NCBI RefSeq assembly: GCF_004362145.1
Contig: NZ_SNXC01000003.1
Span: 35,059-99,058, forward strand
Source of the DNA: Marinomonas balearica
GTDB taxonomy: Bacteria; Pseudomonadota; Gammaproteobacteria; Pseudomonadales; Marinomonadaceae
DNA length: 64,000 bases
Direction of reading: 5' to 3'
The notes beneath the pieces were generated by a model. It made no database searches, was not told the origin of the DNA, and saw only the letters and a program-made list of their open reading frames with translations. Of this stretch, positions 7,241-16,702 are shown one piece after another; the stretch's first letter is position 1, and each line of letters begins with the position of its first letter. The translations under genes were made by a program, and so were the position numbers.

Positions 7241-8752
7241 ATGGCATCAAGGGAAGCTTCTATTCTTATTATTGAAGACAGCCAAACTATGGCTGAGCTC
7301 TATCTAAGTTATTTGGAATCTCTTCCCTATGGCCTCACCGTCGTAAGCGACGGGAAATCGGCGCTGGATGCGCTTAAAAAAGCATCTTTCGATGTGTTGT
7401 TAGTCGATATACATCTACCTGATATGAATGGGCTTGAGATTCTAAAGTTCGTTAACAGCAACGATTTACCCTCTTCTTCTATCGTTATCACCTCAAATGG
7501 CTCCGTAGAATACGCAGTAGAAGCCATGCAACATGGTGCAATTGATTTCATCGAAAAGCCATTTAGCGCTAGCCGATTGATCACCACTGTGCAGAATGCG
7601 CTAAGAAGTCGGCAATTAGAAACTCAAATTAAAACGCTCAAAGATAACTATGAACGCAGTCATTTCGAAGGGTTTGTGGGCAGTTCTTTAGCCATGCAGC
7701 GTGTATACAATATTATTGACAGCGCTGCGCCCAGCAAAGCAACCACATTTGTTACTGGCGAGAGCGGCACGGGCAAAGAAGTCTGCGCTGAAGCCATTCA
7801 CTCCCTTAGTCAGCGAAAAGAGAAACCATTCGTGGCACTCAATTGCGGTGCCATTCCTAAAGACTTAATGGAAAGCGAAATTTTCGGTCATTTGAAAGGT
7901 TCGTTTACAGGAGCAATATCGCCACGCCAAGGTGCTGCTGAACGAGCGCATCAAGGGACTTTATTTCTTGATGAAATTTGTGAAATGGATCTCGATTTAC
8001 AAGTTAAGCTACTTCGATTTATTCAAACGGGTAGCTTTCAAAAAGTGGGGAGCAGTGAAACCAAACAAGTCGATGTGAGGTTTATCTGTGCAACAAACAG
8101 AGACCCTTTAAAAGAAGTTGAAACAGGCCGATTCAGAGAAGATTTGTATTATCGATTACATGTTATTCCTATACATTTGCCGCCATTGAGAGATCGCGAA
8201 TACGATTTGATTTTACTAGCACGGCATTTTTTAAACCTTTACAGTAAAGAAGAAAATAAGCATTTTTCCCAGTTTTCCCCCAAAGCCGAAGTGGTAATAA
8301 ACAGCTACCCTTGGCCTGGCAACATACGTCAGTTGCAAAATGTCATCCGTAATATCATCGTTTTAAACGATGGAGATACTGTTGATGAAGACATGCTGCC
8401 ACCTCCGCTTAATAACCTATCTCGCACGCTCGGTGATGTGGCCGCCCCGATAGCGCCTCCAATGGCAGAGTTGTCCAGAAACAGGTCTCAAGCAAGCGCG
8501 ATAACAAGTAATTTAGCGCCTTCAAATTCTTCCATGCAATCACCCTCTTTGGCACGTTTTAAAGCCTCCTCTACTGAGGATATTCGCCCGCTCTGGATTG
8601 TCGAAAAAGAAGTGATTGAAACCGCCATTGAACTTTGTGACGACAATATCCCCCAAGCGGCTGCAAAACTCGAGGTGAGCCCTTCCACTATCTACCGGAA
8701 AAAACAGCAGTGGGATGCGATGAAAGAAAATAGCGAAACAAAAGAAGGCTAA
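7241..8752 (+). CDS. Sigma-54-dependent response regulator (SypG-like, NtrC family)
   Basis: A 503-residue protein with a receiver domain (about 5-120; phospho-acceptor Asp in LLVDIHLPD), an AAA+ sigma-54 activation domain (about 145-385) with Walker A GESGTGKE, sigma-54 contact loop GSFTGA (first Ala of GAFTGA replaced by Ser) and Walker B TLFLDEI, and a C-terminal Fis-type helix-turn-helix (AAAKLEVSPSTIYRKK). The ATG at 7241 has GGAG 8 nt upstream; the in-frame TTG at 7235 is too close to it. It resembles SypG, the activator of the Vibrio fischeri syp genes. The two sigma-54 promoters in the window, each with paired TTTGCA-N3-TGCAAA palindromes, are its likely targets, which implies autoregulation. 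Confidence 0.9.
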   Translation: MASREASILIIEDSQTMAELYLSYLESLPYGLTVVSDGKSALDALKKASFDVLLVDIHLPDMNGLEILKFVNSNDLPSSSIVITSNGSVEYAVEAMQHGAIDFIEKPFSASRLITTVQNALRSRQLETQIKTLKDNYERSHFEGFVGSSLAMQRVYNIIDSAAPSKATTFVTGESGTGKEVCAEAIHSLSQRKEKPFVALNCGAIPKDLMESEIFGHLKGSFTGAISPRQGAAERAHQGTLFLDEICEMDLDLQVKLLRFIQTGSFQKVGSSETKQVDVRFICATNRDPLKEVETGRFREDLYYRLHVIPIHLPPLRDREYDLILLARHFLNLYSKEENKHFSQFSPKAEVVINSYPWPGNIRQLQNVIRNIIVLNDGDTVDEDMLPPPLNNLSRTLGDVAAPIAPPMAELSRNRSQASAITSNLAPSNSSMQSPSLARFKASSTEDIRPLWIVEKEVIETAIELCDDNIPQAAAKLEVSPSTIYRKKQQWDAMKENSETKEG

Positions 8753-8787
8753 TTGCCCAACTTTGCGACACCCACTTATTTTGGAGA

Positions 8788-8846
8788 TTTGCAAACTGCA
8801 AACCCTCCTTCCTGATGTTACCGTATTTATGTTTGCATTTTGCAAA
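8788..8846. promoter_or_regulatory. Two TTTGCA-N3-TGCAAA operators upstream of the lipoprotein/LruC unit
   Basis: TTTGCAAACTGCAAA (8788-8802) and TTTGCATTTTGCAAA (8832-8846) both match the palindrome TTTGCA-N3-TGCAAA exactly. Their centres are 44 bp apart, twice the 22 bp spacing of the pair at 12-48. They lie about 118 and 74 bp upstream of the -12 GC of the sigma-54 promoter at 8899-8915. Recurrence of the same rare 15-mer pair at both sigma-54 promoters is the main evidence for a shared activator. Confidence 0.68.
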
Positions 8847-8898
8847 AAAACGCATAAAGAACTCATCTAATACGTTGATTTAAAAAGACAAATATAAG

Positions 8899-8915
8899 TA
8901 GGCTTACTAGTTGCA
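8899..8915 (+). promoter_or_regulatory. Sigma-54 (-24/-12) promoter of the lipoprotein/LruC unit
   Basis: TAGGCTTACTAGTTGCA has GG at 8901-8902 and GC at 8913-8914, separated by exactly 10 nt, and ends in the consensus TTGCA. Transcription should start near 8926, just before the lipoprotein gene. Confidence 0.7.
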
Positions 8916-8953
8916 GTTATGGAGTATGTTACCAACCTATGGAGCGCATACTC

Positions 8954-9430
8954 ATGTACAAATACCCCACTATGATAATAATTGTCATGTTATTAAGCGG
9001 GTGTGGCGGTGGCTCCGGCACTTCATCAACCACCTCTACCGATAACAGTGATTCTGCCGATAATGAGCCATACAACTCGACAGATACCACCACTTCAGAA
9101 CTTAAATCGTCGGCAGACTTTAACTTTTCCAACCATCATAATATTTCGTTGGATCTCCAATTAGCGGCCTTCGCAAACGAGCGCGTCATGGTAAACATAT
9201 GCTTACCAGTAGGCTCAGAATCGGCTCTTACAACCAGAGAACCCCCATCAATTGATTATTCCCAGTGCGTTTTTAAAGCAACCATCGCGACGGGTGAGCT
9301 CCAAATACCGCTTACAATCGCGAAACACGAACATCTTTTGATCCTAGAAATGCGCCCTTATTCAAACTTTTCAGAAAAAACAACCTATCAGTGGCAGCCT
9401 ACCGATGGCGGTTACTGGGTAGTGCGCTAA
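8954..9430 (+). CDS. Small lipoprotein of unknown function, co-transcribed with the LruC protein
   Basis: A 158-residue protein with a short signal peptide and lipobox LLSGC, then a glycine/serine/threonine/aspartate-rich linker (about 19-50) typical of a surface tether. A compact domain without recognised motifs follows, containing two cysteines. The start at 8954 has GGAG 9 nt upstream; the in-frame ATG at 8939 (five residues longer) has poorer spacing. The gene follows the second sigma-54 promoter directly and is followed 20 nt later by the LruC gene. I do not recognise the family. Inferred role: outer-membrane lipoprotein partner of the secreted LruC/GEVED protein. Confidence 0.7.
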   Translation: MYKYPTMIIIVMLLSGCGGGSGTSSTTSTDNSDSADNEPYNSTDTTTSELKSSADFNFSNHHNISLDLQLAAFANERVMVNICLPVGSESALTTREPPSIDYSQCVFKATIATGELQIPLTIAKHEHLLILEMRPYSNFSEKTTYQWQPTDGGYWVVR

Positions 9431-9450
9431 TGCCAGCTAAAGGAGAAATC

Positions 9451-11502
9451 ATGAAAAATTATAAATCTCTGGCTCTCAGCGGGTTAGTAAGCGCTGCACT
9501 GATACCAGAATTGCACGCCAGCCCGTTTACTGAGTGTCCAAGCAATGCATTCCTAATTCAAGGTACTGTCGCTAAGCTTTACAGTGTCGACCTTGCTACA
9601 GGGTTCTATGAAACGCTCTCTGATAACTTAGGGACAAACAACACGTTAAACGCAATGGCATACAACTTCCACGACGACTATTTATATGCCTACAGCAAAG
9701 AATTTACCGGCATCACTCGGATTCACTCTAATTATCAATTAGAAGCATTAGCCGCCTCAAATCTACCCAGTGCCAATTTCTATGTCGGAGACATTTCACT
9801 TGTTGAAAATACGTACTACTTATATCGTCCTGGCAGTGCGTATGGACTGTATAAAATAAGTTTAGATTCATCCTCACCTGATTATCTTCAAACTCAACGA
9901 GTCGTCGATGGAAGTGTGCTTAATATCGCCATCTTCGACTTTGCTATGCACCCAGTGAACAACCAGCTTTATGCCGTTGATCGCCATGGAACACTGCACC
10001 AAATAGACACTGACATTGGCGATTCAATTGCACTCGGCAACGTGGGACAAAGCGGTACGTTTGGCGCATCTTATTTTGACGAGAATGGAACGTTTTACAT
10101 CAGTCGAAATTCTGACGGCCATATTTTTCGAATTAACGTTCAAGACCCTTCGCCCGAAGCTGAATTTTTTGCACATGGCCCTTCATCATCTCAAAACGAC
10201 GGAGCACGGTGTGCCTTTGCCAACTTGTTAGACGAGAGCTCCAGAGTGGACTTTGGAGACGCCCCCGACAGTTACGGCTCCAACATTGAAAATAACGGTG
10301 CACGGCACAACATGTCAGATACGATCTATCTTGGAGAGACACTCGGTGGAGCGCCCAACGGAGTGACGCCAGTAACAACATTTGAGCAAGGGTTAGATAC
10401 TGCGATATCCATCAAAACAAAAGGCTCAGGCGCCGTTAATATGTGGGTCGATTGGAGTCAAGATGGCGAGTTTAATGGCTCCGATCAAGTGGTAACCGAT
10501 CAATCACTGACTGAGGGTGATAACCTCGTCGTTTTTGACACTCCAGCGAACGCAGAGACTGGAACCACATGGATGCGCACTCGATACTCTACTTCGAGTG
10601 GAATTGGCCCCAATGGGGGCGTATCGGATGGAGAGGTCGAAGACATTCAAATTGTCGTATCCGAGCAAGGAACTACAGTCTATTCTTACCCTTCTGCAAA
10701 CAGACATACTACCTTAGCATACGAAGATAAATGGCCCGTTATTGGTGACTATGATATGAACGACGTTGTTGTCTCTTATAATACTCATAGATATGTAAAA
10801 GAAGGTCAGGCCGTTAGATACGTTATCGAAGGCAGTATTCTTGCTCATGGTGCAAGTTACAGTAACGGCTTTGCCATTCAGCTAGACGGAATCCCTCGCT
10901 CTGCTGTAAACCAAGCCGCCATTGTGTTCCAACTCGACAATACGATTATTCCCGATGCGAAGCCGCTAGAAAAAGGCTCAGATACAGACGATGCTGTGGT
11001 TGTGATTGCGAATAACCTTTGGGATCACATTAGCAAGCCAGACGGATGCCGCTTCTATCGCACTCAAGTTGGTTGTGGCGAATTAACAGAATTGGATTTT
11101 TCGATATCTGTTCCTTTATCAACGTCAATAGACGATACAACCGCTCCTAAAGGGGTGCTTAACCCCTTCATTTTTGCGACACCAAACCGATGGCATGGTA
11201 TAGGGCAACCAGGTCGCGGACTCGAAGTGCATTTAAAAAACAAGAAAGTATCGGCTCGCTTTAATCATTCTTTGTTCGGTACTTATGACGACCGATCGGA
11301 TTATCCAAACAACGCATTTTTAAATGAAAATGGAATGCCTTGGGCCTTGGAGCTGCCAGTATTATGGAATCATCCCATGGAACATATTGACTTGGTTAAA
11401 GCCTATCCGCGCTTTGTCGATTACGTCGAATCTGCCGGACAACTCGAACAAGACTGGTATAAAAAACCGCATTCATTACAGCGAATAATCAGTAATCAAT
11501 AA
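9451..11502 (+). CDS. Secreted GEVED and LruC-domain protein
   Basis: A 683-residue protein with a signal peptide (cleavage near LHA-SP). The N-terminal region (about 25-260) resembles a DUF6923-type beta-propeller. A GEVED domain (about 260-400) starts at VDFGDAPDSYG and ends at the name-giving GEVEDIQI. A C-terminal LruC domain (DUF4842, about 410-675) contains the acidic GDYDMNDVVV motif. The start at 9451 follows AGGAGA at 9441-9446; a longer frame from 9391 overlaps the lipoprotein and is rejected. LruC-domain proteins are cell-surface or exported proteins whose biochemical role is not settled. Location behind the sigma-54 promoter suggests a matrix or surface protein made with the syp-like export machinery. 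Confidence 0.82.
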   Translation: MKNYKSLALSGLVSAALIPELHASPFTECPSNAFLIQGTVAKLYSVDLATGFYETLSDNLGTNNTLNAMAYNFHDDYLYAYSKEFTGITRIHSNYQLEALAASNLPSANFYVGDISLVENTYYLYRPGSAYGLYKISLDSSSPDYLQTQRVVDGSVLNIAIFDFAMHPVNNQLYAVDRHGTLHQIDTDIGDSIALGNVGQSGTFGASYFDENGTFYISRNSDGHIFRINVQDPSPEAEFFAHGPSSSQNDGARCAFANLLDESSRVDFGDAPDSYGSNIENNGARHNMSDTIYLGETLGGAPNGVTPVTTFEQGLDTAISIKTKGSGAVNMWVDWSQDGEFNGSDQVVTDQSLTEGDNLVVFDTPANAETGTTWMRTRYSTSSGIGPNGGVSDGEVEDIQIVVSEQGTTVYSYPSANRHTTLAYEDKWPVIGDYDMNDVVVSYNTHRYVKEGQAVRYVIEGSILAHGASYSNGFAIQLDGIPRSAVNQAAIVFQLDNTIIPDAKPLEKGSDTDDAVVVIANNLWDHISKPDGCRFYRTQVGCGELTELDFSISVPLSTSIDDTTAPKGVLNPFIFATPNRWHGIGQPGRGLEVHLKNKKVSARFNHSLFGTYDDRSDYPNNAFLNENGMPWALELPVLWNHPMEHIDLVKAYPRFVDYVESAGQLEQDWYKKPHSLQRIISNQ

Positions 11503-11524
11503 AGGTGGGGGAAATAAAATTTAG

Positions 11525-11567
11525 TTCTACAAAAAATCCCCGCACTAGGCGGGGATTTTTTGTAGAA
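11525..11567. terminator. Bidirectional terminator between the LruC gene and recA
   Basis: A 19-bp perfect stem (11525-11543 with 11549-11567) with the GC core ATCCCCGC/GCGGGGAT and a 5-nt loop is flanked by A6 and T6 runs. It can therefore terminate both the plus-strand LruC gene and the converging minus-strand recA. Confidence 0.9.
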
Positions 11568-11584
11568 TCGAGAATGAAGAAAGA

Positions 11585-12631
11585 TTAAAACTCTAACTTA
11601 TCTTCATCAGCCTTGTCTTTTTTGTCTTCTTTTTGCGAAGTTGGCAATAAAGCTTCGCGAATTTTGGTTTCAATTTCTTGCGCTATTTCAGGGTTGTCGC
11701 TTAGGTATTGCGCAGCATTTGCTTTACCCTGACCAATCTTATTGCCACCGTAAGCGTACCAAGCTCCAGATTTATCAACGAAGCCTTGTTTCACACCCAA
11801 ATCGATGATTTCGCCCATACGGTAGATACCTCGGCCGTACATGATCTGGAATTCCGTTTGTTTAAACGGAGGTGCGATCTTGTTCTTAACAACCTTAACT
11901 CGAGTCTCGTTACCGATGACCTCATCACCCTGTTTCACCGAGCCGATACGGCGGATATCAAGGCGAACTGAGCTGTAAAACTTAAGCGCATTACCACCTG
12001 TTGTAGTTTCAGGAGAACCAAACATAACCCCAATCTTCATACGAATTTGGTTAATGAATACGACAAGGCAGTTTGCATTCTTAATCGAACCCGTCAATTT
12101 ACGCATTGCTTGAGAAAGCAATCGAGCTTGCACGCCCACTGACGAATCGCCCATTTCACCTTCGATCTCAGATTTAGGCACAAGTGCTGCAACCGAATCG
12201 ACGATAATAACGTCAACACTGTTAGAACGAACCAACATGTCACAAATTTCTAACGCTTGTTCACCAGTATCAGGCTGAGAGACTAAAAGCTCACCAATAT
12301 TAACACCAAGCTTCTCTGCGTAACCTGGATCTAATGCATGCTCAGCGTCAATAAATGCACACGTTTTACCTTGCTTTTGCGCTTCTGCAATAACACTTAA
12401 CGTTAGCGTTGTTTTACCAGAGGATTCTGGACCGTAGATTTCACATATACGTCCAAACGGCAGGCCACCAGCACCCAGAGCAATATCCAACCCCAATGAT
12501 CCAGTCGATACCGTATCGATATCGAGTTTCGCTCCTTCACCCATCTTCATGATGGCGCCTTTACCGAACTGACGTTCGATTTGGGAAAGCGCTGCGTCTA
12601 GCGCTTTTTTCTTGTTGTCTGCTGTTGACAT
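11585..12631 (-). CDS. recA: RecA recombinase
   Basis: A 348-residue RecA of normal length. The Walker A motif GPESSGKT, the '[10 protein letters not shown]' strand, loop L1/L2 regions and the acidic, lysine-rich C-terminal tail are all visible. It forms the ATP-dependent nucleoprotein filament for homologous recombination and triggers LexA self-cleavage. A LexA box lies at 12748-12767, about 117 bp upstream. The recX gene that usually follows recA in gammaproteobacteria is absent; the next gene is the convergent LruC gene. Confidence 0.98.
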   Translation of the reverse strand: MSTADNKKKALDAALSQIERQFGKGAIMKMGEGAKLDIDTVSTGSLGLDIALGAGGLPFGRICEIYGPESSGKTTLTLSVIAEAQKQGKTCAFIDAEHALDPGYAEKLGVNIGELLVSQPDTGEQALEICDMLVRSNSVDVIIVDSVAALVPKSEIEGEMGDSSVGVQARLLSQAMRKLTGSIKNANCLVVFINQIRMKIGVMFGSPETTTGGNALKFYSSVRLDIRRIGSVKQGDEVIGNETRVKVVKNKIAPPFKQTEFQIMYGRGIYRMGEIIDLGVKQGFVDKSGAWYAYGGNKIGQGKANAAQYLSDNPEIAQEIETKIREALLPTSQKEDKKDKADEDKLEF

Positions 12632-12747
12632 ATAAAAGCCCTTCTAAATAATCTTCTTTCGAACACGCTGCGTATGTTTTATGATTGCAGTGGTCTCTAA
12701 TATCTTGAATGCAACTCTATCTTCTTTTTCTTCAGCACACAAGAAAA

Positions 12748-12767
12748 TACTGTATAAAAAAACAGTA
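12748..12767 (-). promoter_or_regulatory. LexA (SOS) box upstream of recA
   Basis: TACTGTATAAAAAAACAGTA fits CTGT-N8-ACAG with TA flanks, the gammaproteobacterial LexA consensus, and resembles the recalled E. coli recA operator. It starts only a few bases after the pncC stop. With the A/T runs around it, it could also fold as a weak terminator for pncC. Confidence 0.8.
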
Positions 12768-12771
12768 TTTT

Positions 12772-13263
12772 TTATTTTGCGCTCGACATCACTCCTTCAA
12801 GTGCTCTTATGACTGTTCTCTGTCGGATCTCTTTGCGGTTTCCTTCAAATTGACAACGCTCAACATAAGCTTCAGAGCCTTTTCTTTGCCAGCCGATATA
12901 AACGCAACCGACAGGTTTATCATCCGACCCGCCCGAAGGACCTGCGACACCACTTACGGCCACAGCAATGTCACCACCAAGATGTAACGCCCCTAGACAC
13001 ATCTGCTTTACGGTCAGCTCGCTTACCGCACCTTCGTCTATAAGGGTTTGCTCACTGACACTGAGACCTTTCACTTTTGCCATATTGTCGTAACTTATTA
13101 CCCCACCAAAAAACCACGCTGAGCTGCCTGAAAGTTCAGTGCAAGATGCGCCAATTAAGCCTCCCGTGCAAGACTCAGCCGTTACAAGCATCCAGCCACG
13201 ACCAGACAAGACTTCTGCCGTTTCTACGACCAATTGGTTAATTTTTCTTTCTAGATCATTCAT
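12772..13263 (-). CDS. pncC: Nicotinamide-nucleotide amidohydrolase (CinA C-terminal domain)
   Basis: A 163-residue stand-alone CinA-C domain. The motif TAESCTGGLIG contains the catalytic Ser-Cys region; VSGVAGPSGG and the KPVGCVYIG strand are also typical. It deamidates nicotinamide mononucleotide to nicotinate mononucleotide in NAD recycling. It lies directly upstream of recA, as in many gammaproteobacteria, and may be co-transcribed with it from a distal promoter. The C-terminal RQRTVIRALE segment is typical of the family. Confidence 0.93.
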   Translation of the reverse strand: MNDLERKINQLVVETAEVLSGRGWMLVTAESCTGGLIGASCTELSGSSAWFFGGVISYDNMAKVKGLSVSEQTLIDEGAVSELTVKQMCLGALHLGGDIAVAVSGVAGPSGGSDDKPVGCVYIGWQRKGSEAYVERCQFEGNRKEIRQRTVIRALEGVMSSAK

Positions 13264-13457
13264 TTAATTTACCTTAAATCCCTTGCGCTTTTAGCGTAGA
13301 ATGCGACGTTATCTATTATTGTGTTTTGATTCTAGCGTGACATTGTTATCTGCCAACATACTTACTGTTTAAAAGTGCGTTAAGGCGTGTATATAAAGTC
13401 AAAACGTATTACACAATAGACATAAACACTCAGTGTAACAACAACGTAACGAACCCT

Positions 13458-16094
13458 ATGACCAAATCCTCTTCAGACAACCATACTCCTATGATGCGCC
13501 AGTATTTTGGCCTAAAGTCCGAGCACCCAAATCAAATGTTGTTTTATCGCATGGGTGACTTCTACGAGATTTTTTATGAGGACGCCAAGCGTGCATCGGA
13601 ACTATTAGACATTACGCTTACTGCTCGTGGTCATTCTGGTGGCAAACCTATCCCTATGGCAGGCATCCCATTTCACGCAGCGGAAAACTACATAGCACGC
13701 CTTGTAAGGATGGGTGAATCGGTTGTTATTGCAGAGCAAGTAGGTGACCCAGCAACATCTAAAGGCCCAGTAGAACGTCAAGTCGCTCGTATCGTTACAC
13801 CTGGAACAATCAGTGATGAAGCTTTCCTTGAAGAAAAAAGAGAAAACCTTCTATTGAGTATTGCCCATACTCAACGTAAGGGACTGGATGTCTTTGGCTT
13901 TTCTTACTTAGACATGGCCAGTGGGCGTTTTTGTCTATTTGAAGTAGATGGATTTGATGCTCTTTCCAGCGAGTTGCAACGTCTATCTCCAATGGAAGTG
14001 CTTATTTCTGAAGATTTCCCTGCTCGTGACTGTATCCAGTTAGAAAAAGGAATTTGTGAACTCGGTCCATGGCATTTTGATTACGAGTCCAGCTATCGCC
14101 AACTTATTCAACAATTTAATACAAAAGACTTATCCGGTTTTGGCTGTGAAGCGTTAACCGCCGCGACAGCATCAGCCGGCGCTCTTCTACAATATGCAAA
14201 AGATACACAGCGATCTTCGCTGCCTCACATCCAGTCGATAAGTGTTGAACAAAGAGATGCCTCGGTACTGATCGATGGAGCAACGCGAAAAAACTTAGAA
14301 ATAGATCAAAATCTTACAGGCACCCAGACCAATACCTTGGTCAGTGTTTTAGACACCTGTGCAACGCCTATGGGGTCTAGACTGCTTAAACGTTGGCTGC
14401 ATACTCCTATTCGTCAGTTAGAGGAACTTCATCAGCGCCAAGCCGCTGTAAAAGCACTTAAAGATGGCGCAGGTTATGACTTGATTCAGCCTATTTTAAA
14501 ACAAGTTGGCGACCTTGAACGTATCCTTTCACGTGTCGCGCTGCGTTCAGCAAGACCTAGAGATCTATTAAGACTGCGCTTTGCTCTCGACAGCTTCCCT
14601 GAAATTCGCCTTATTCTTAAAGAGATCGAAAGCGAGCGCCTTAATTCGCTCAATAAACGAATCATTGAACAACCTTTAATCGCCAATACATTGATGCGTG
14701 CATTGGTTGAAAACCCACCTTCTGTTATTCGTGACGGCGGAATTTTTGACCTTGGTTACGACTCCGAATTAGATGAACTCATCTCTTTGTCGACCAATGC
14801 CACGGACTACCTTGCTGAGATCGAGCGACGTGAAAAAGAACGTACAGGGATTCAGTCTCTTAAAGTTGGTTACAACCGTGTACATGGCTATTACATAGAA
14901 ATCAGTCGACTGCATTCAGACATGGCGCCCGTCGAATACGTGCGACGTCAAACACTGAAAAATGCGGAGCGTTTTATCACGCCGGAGCTGAAAGAGTTCG
15001 AAGACAAAGCCTTAAGTGCAAAATCTAAAGCGCTCGCCCGTGAAAAACAGCTTTACGAAGATTTGTTGGATCAACTTAATGACATTTTAGGAGAGCTTCA
15101 GACCAGCAGTCAGGCGGTGGCACAGCTCGATGTTCTGACGTCCTTTGCTGAGCGTGCAGAACGACTTAGTTTTAACTGTCCAGATCTGCACAACAACGGC
15201 GGTTTGTCGATCCAAGCCGGGCGTCACCCGGTCGTCGAATCAGTGATTTCAGACCCCTTTATTCCAAATGATCTGGAATTAAACAGGCAGCGCAGCCTAC
15301 TCATGATCACAGGTCCGAATATGGGTGGTAAATCTACCTATATGCGCCAAGTTGCAATCATCACCTTGCTCGCACATACCGGAAGCTTTGTCCCCGCACA
15401 AAAAGCATCGATTTCGATCGTTGATCGTATCTTTACGCGAATGGGGTCGTCCGATGATCTCGCCGGTGGACGATCGACTTTTATGGTGGAAATGACTGAA
15501 ACTGCGAACATTCTAAACAACGCTTCTAAAGACAGCTTAGTCCTTATGGACGAAGTGGGCCGCGGAACAAGCACATTTGATGGATTATCTTTAGCATGGT
15601 CAGCCGTTGAGTATCTGGCAAACCAGCTAAAGTGCTACGTTCTTTTCGCCACTCACTACTTTGAGCTAACGACACTCGCGGAACAGCTCCCACAAGCGGC
15701 TAACGTACACCTAACCGCGACTGAGTATGAAGATGAAATCGTCTTTATGCATCAGGTTCACGACGGCCCAGCAAGTCAATCCTACGGTTTACAGGTTGCT
15801 CAACTTGCGGGAGTACCTCGTACTGTCATCGGTCATGCAAAAAACAAATTAGCTGAATTAGAATCAGACAGCCTGCCCATAAAATCGAACACATTGACTC
15901 TGTCGGACTCACAAGATCACACGAACAACACTCACTCAAGCCAAGTTCAAGAAAGCTCACAAAACTGGCAGCCAGATTTATTTGCCGAAGCAGAAAAGAA
16001 CGAGCTAAAAGAATCCATTCTCGAATTGGATCTTGATAACCTAAGCCCGATTGAAGCCCTAAACACGCTGTATAAGTTAAAAGAGTTTCTATAA
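13458..16094 (+). CDS. mutS: DNA mismatch repair protein MutS
   Basis: An 878-residue MutS, slightly longer than E. coli MutS (853). The mismatch-binding motif [11 protein letters not shown] at the N-terminus carries the Phe-x-Glu pair, the Walker A is GPNMGGKST, and [12 protein letters not shown] and ATHYFELT follow in the ABC-type ATPase domain. It recognises base mismatches and recruits MutL. It is divergent from pncC and followed by fdxA, a common gammaproteobacterial arrangement. A low-complexity Ser/His/Gln-rich segment precedes the C-terminal dimerisation tail. Confidence 0.98.
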   Translation: MTKSSSDNHTPMMRQYFGLKSEHPNQMLFYRMGDFYEIFYEDAKRASELLDITLTARGHSGGKPIPMAGIPFHAAENYIARLVRMGESVVIAEQVGDPATSKGPVERQVARIVTPGTISDEAFLEEKRENLLLSIAHTQRKGLDVFGFSYLDMASGRFCLFEVDGFDALSSELQRLSPMEVLISEDFPARDCIQLEKGICELGPWHFDYESSYRQLIQQFNTKDLSGFGCEALTAATASAGALLQYAKDTQRSSLPHIQSISVEQRDASVLIDGATRKNLEIDQNLTGTQTNTLVSVLDTCATPMGSRLLKRWLHTPIRQLEELHQRQAAVKALKDGAGYDLIQPILKQVGDLERILSRVALRSARPRDLLRLRFALDSFPEIRLILKEIESERLNSLNKRIIEQPLIANTLMRALVENPPSVIRDGGIFDLGYDSELDELISLSTNATDYLAEIERREKERTGIQSLKVGYNRVHGYYIEISRLHSDMAPVEYVRRQTLKNAERFITPELKEFEDKALSAKSKALAREKQLYEDLLDQLNDILGELQTSSQAVAQLDVLTSFAERAERLSFNCPDLHNNGGLSIQAGRHPVVESVISDPFIPNDLELNRQRSLLMITGPNMGGKSTYMRQVAIITLLAHTGSFVPAQKASISIVDRIFTRMGSSDDLAGGRSTFMVEMTETANILNNASKDSLVLMDEVGRGTSTFDGLSLAWSAVEYLANQLKCYVLFATHYFELTTLAEQLPQAANVHLTATEYEDEIVFMHQVHDGPASQSYGLQVAQLAGVPRTVIGHAKNKLAELESDSLPIKSNTLTLSDSQDHTNNTHSSQVQESSQNWQPDLFAEAEKNELKESILELDLDNLSPIEALNTLYKLKEFL

Positions 16095-16308
16095 AGGTTT
16101 TTGTTATATAAAAATATGTTTTAATAATATTATAAGCTAAGACCAGATAAGTTTAGATGAATACTATTTGTTCCTTGCTGAAAAATAGTCTAACACTCTA
16201 AAATATCGCCACATTATAATTAGAGGAAGTTTTAGGATTGACGGAAGGCCAAGCGCCAACGCAACCTCTTCCCAAACATTTGCTTTTAAGTTTTAAAGGA
16301 GAAGCTGT

Positions 16309-16632
16309 ATGGCTTTCATCGTTACTGATAACTGTATTCGCTGTAAATACACTGACTGTGTAGAAGTATGTCCTGTAGACTGCTTTTATGAAGGTCCAAA
16401 TTTCTTGGTCATTAACCCTGATGAGTGTATCGACTGTGCACTTTGTGAACCGGAATGTCCTGCTAATGCGATCTTCTCTGAAGATGAACTACCGGAGAAT
16501 CAAGAAGTTTATGTTGAGTTAAACAAAGATCTTGCTGATGTTTGGCCAAACATTACTGAAAAGAAAGACGCGCATCCTGATGCTGCTACTTGGGATGGTA
16601 TTGAAGATAAATTAGAGCACTTAGAACGCTAA
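16309..16632 (+). CDS. fdxA: 7Fe ferredoxin FdxA
   Basis: A 107-residue ferredoxin. The first cysteine set ([17 protein letters not shown]) fits a 3Fe-4S plus shared 4Fe-4S arrangement, and the second ([12 protein letters not shown]) completes the 4Fe-4S site. An acidic C-terminal extension is typical of the FdxA family. It carries electrons in the cytoplasm. The ATG follows AAAGGAGAA. A strong terminator ends the unit. Confidence 0.96.
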   Translation: MAFIVTDNCIRCKYTDCVEVCPVDCFYEGPNFLVINPDECIDCALCEPECPANAIFSEDELPENQEVYVELNKDLADVWPNITEKKDAHPDAATWDGIEDKLEHLER

Positions 16633-16672
16633 GTTCAGAGACTTTAATTGAAACAATATAAAAGTCAGACAC

Positions 16673-16702
16673 AAAAAAAGCGACTATGAAGTCGCTTTTT
16701 TT
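16673..16702 (+). terminator. fdxA rho-independent terminator
   Basis: The stem AAAAAAAGCGACT/AGTCGCTTTTTTT (16673-16685 with 16690-16702) with a 4-nt loop, ending in T7, lies 40 nt after the fdxA stop. Confidence 0.9.

Noticed and set aside
9391..9450. N-terminal extension of the LruC gene
   Set aside because: It overlaps the lipoprotein gene; the downstream ATG at 9451 has AGGAGA and begins a signal peptide.
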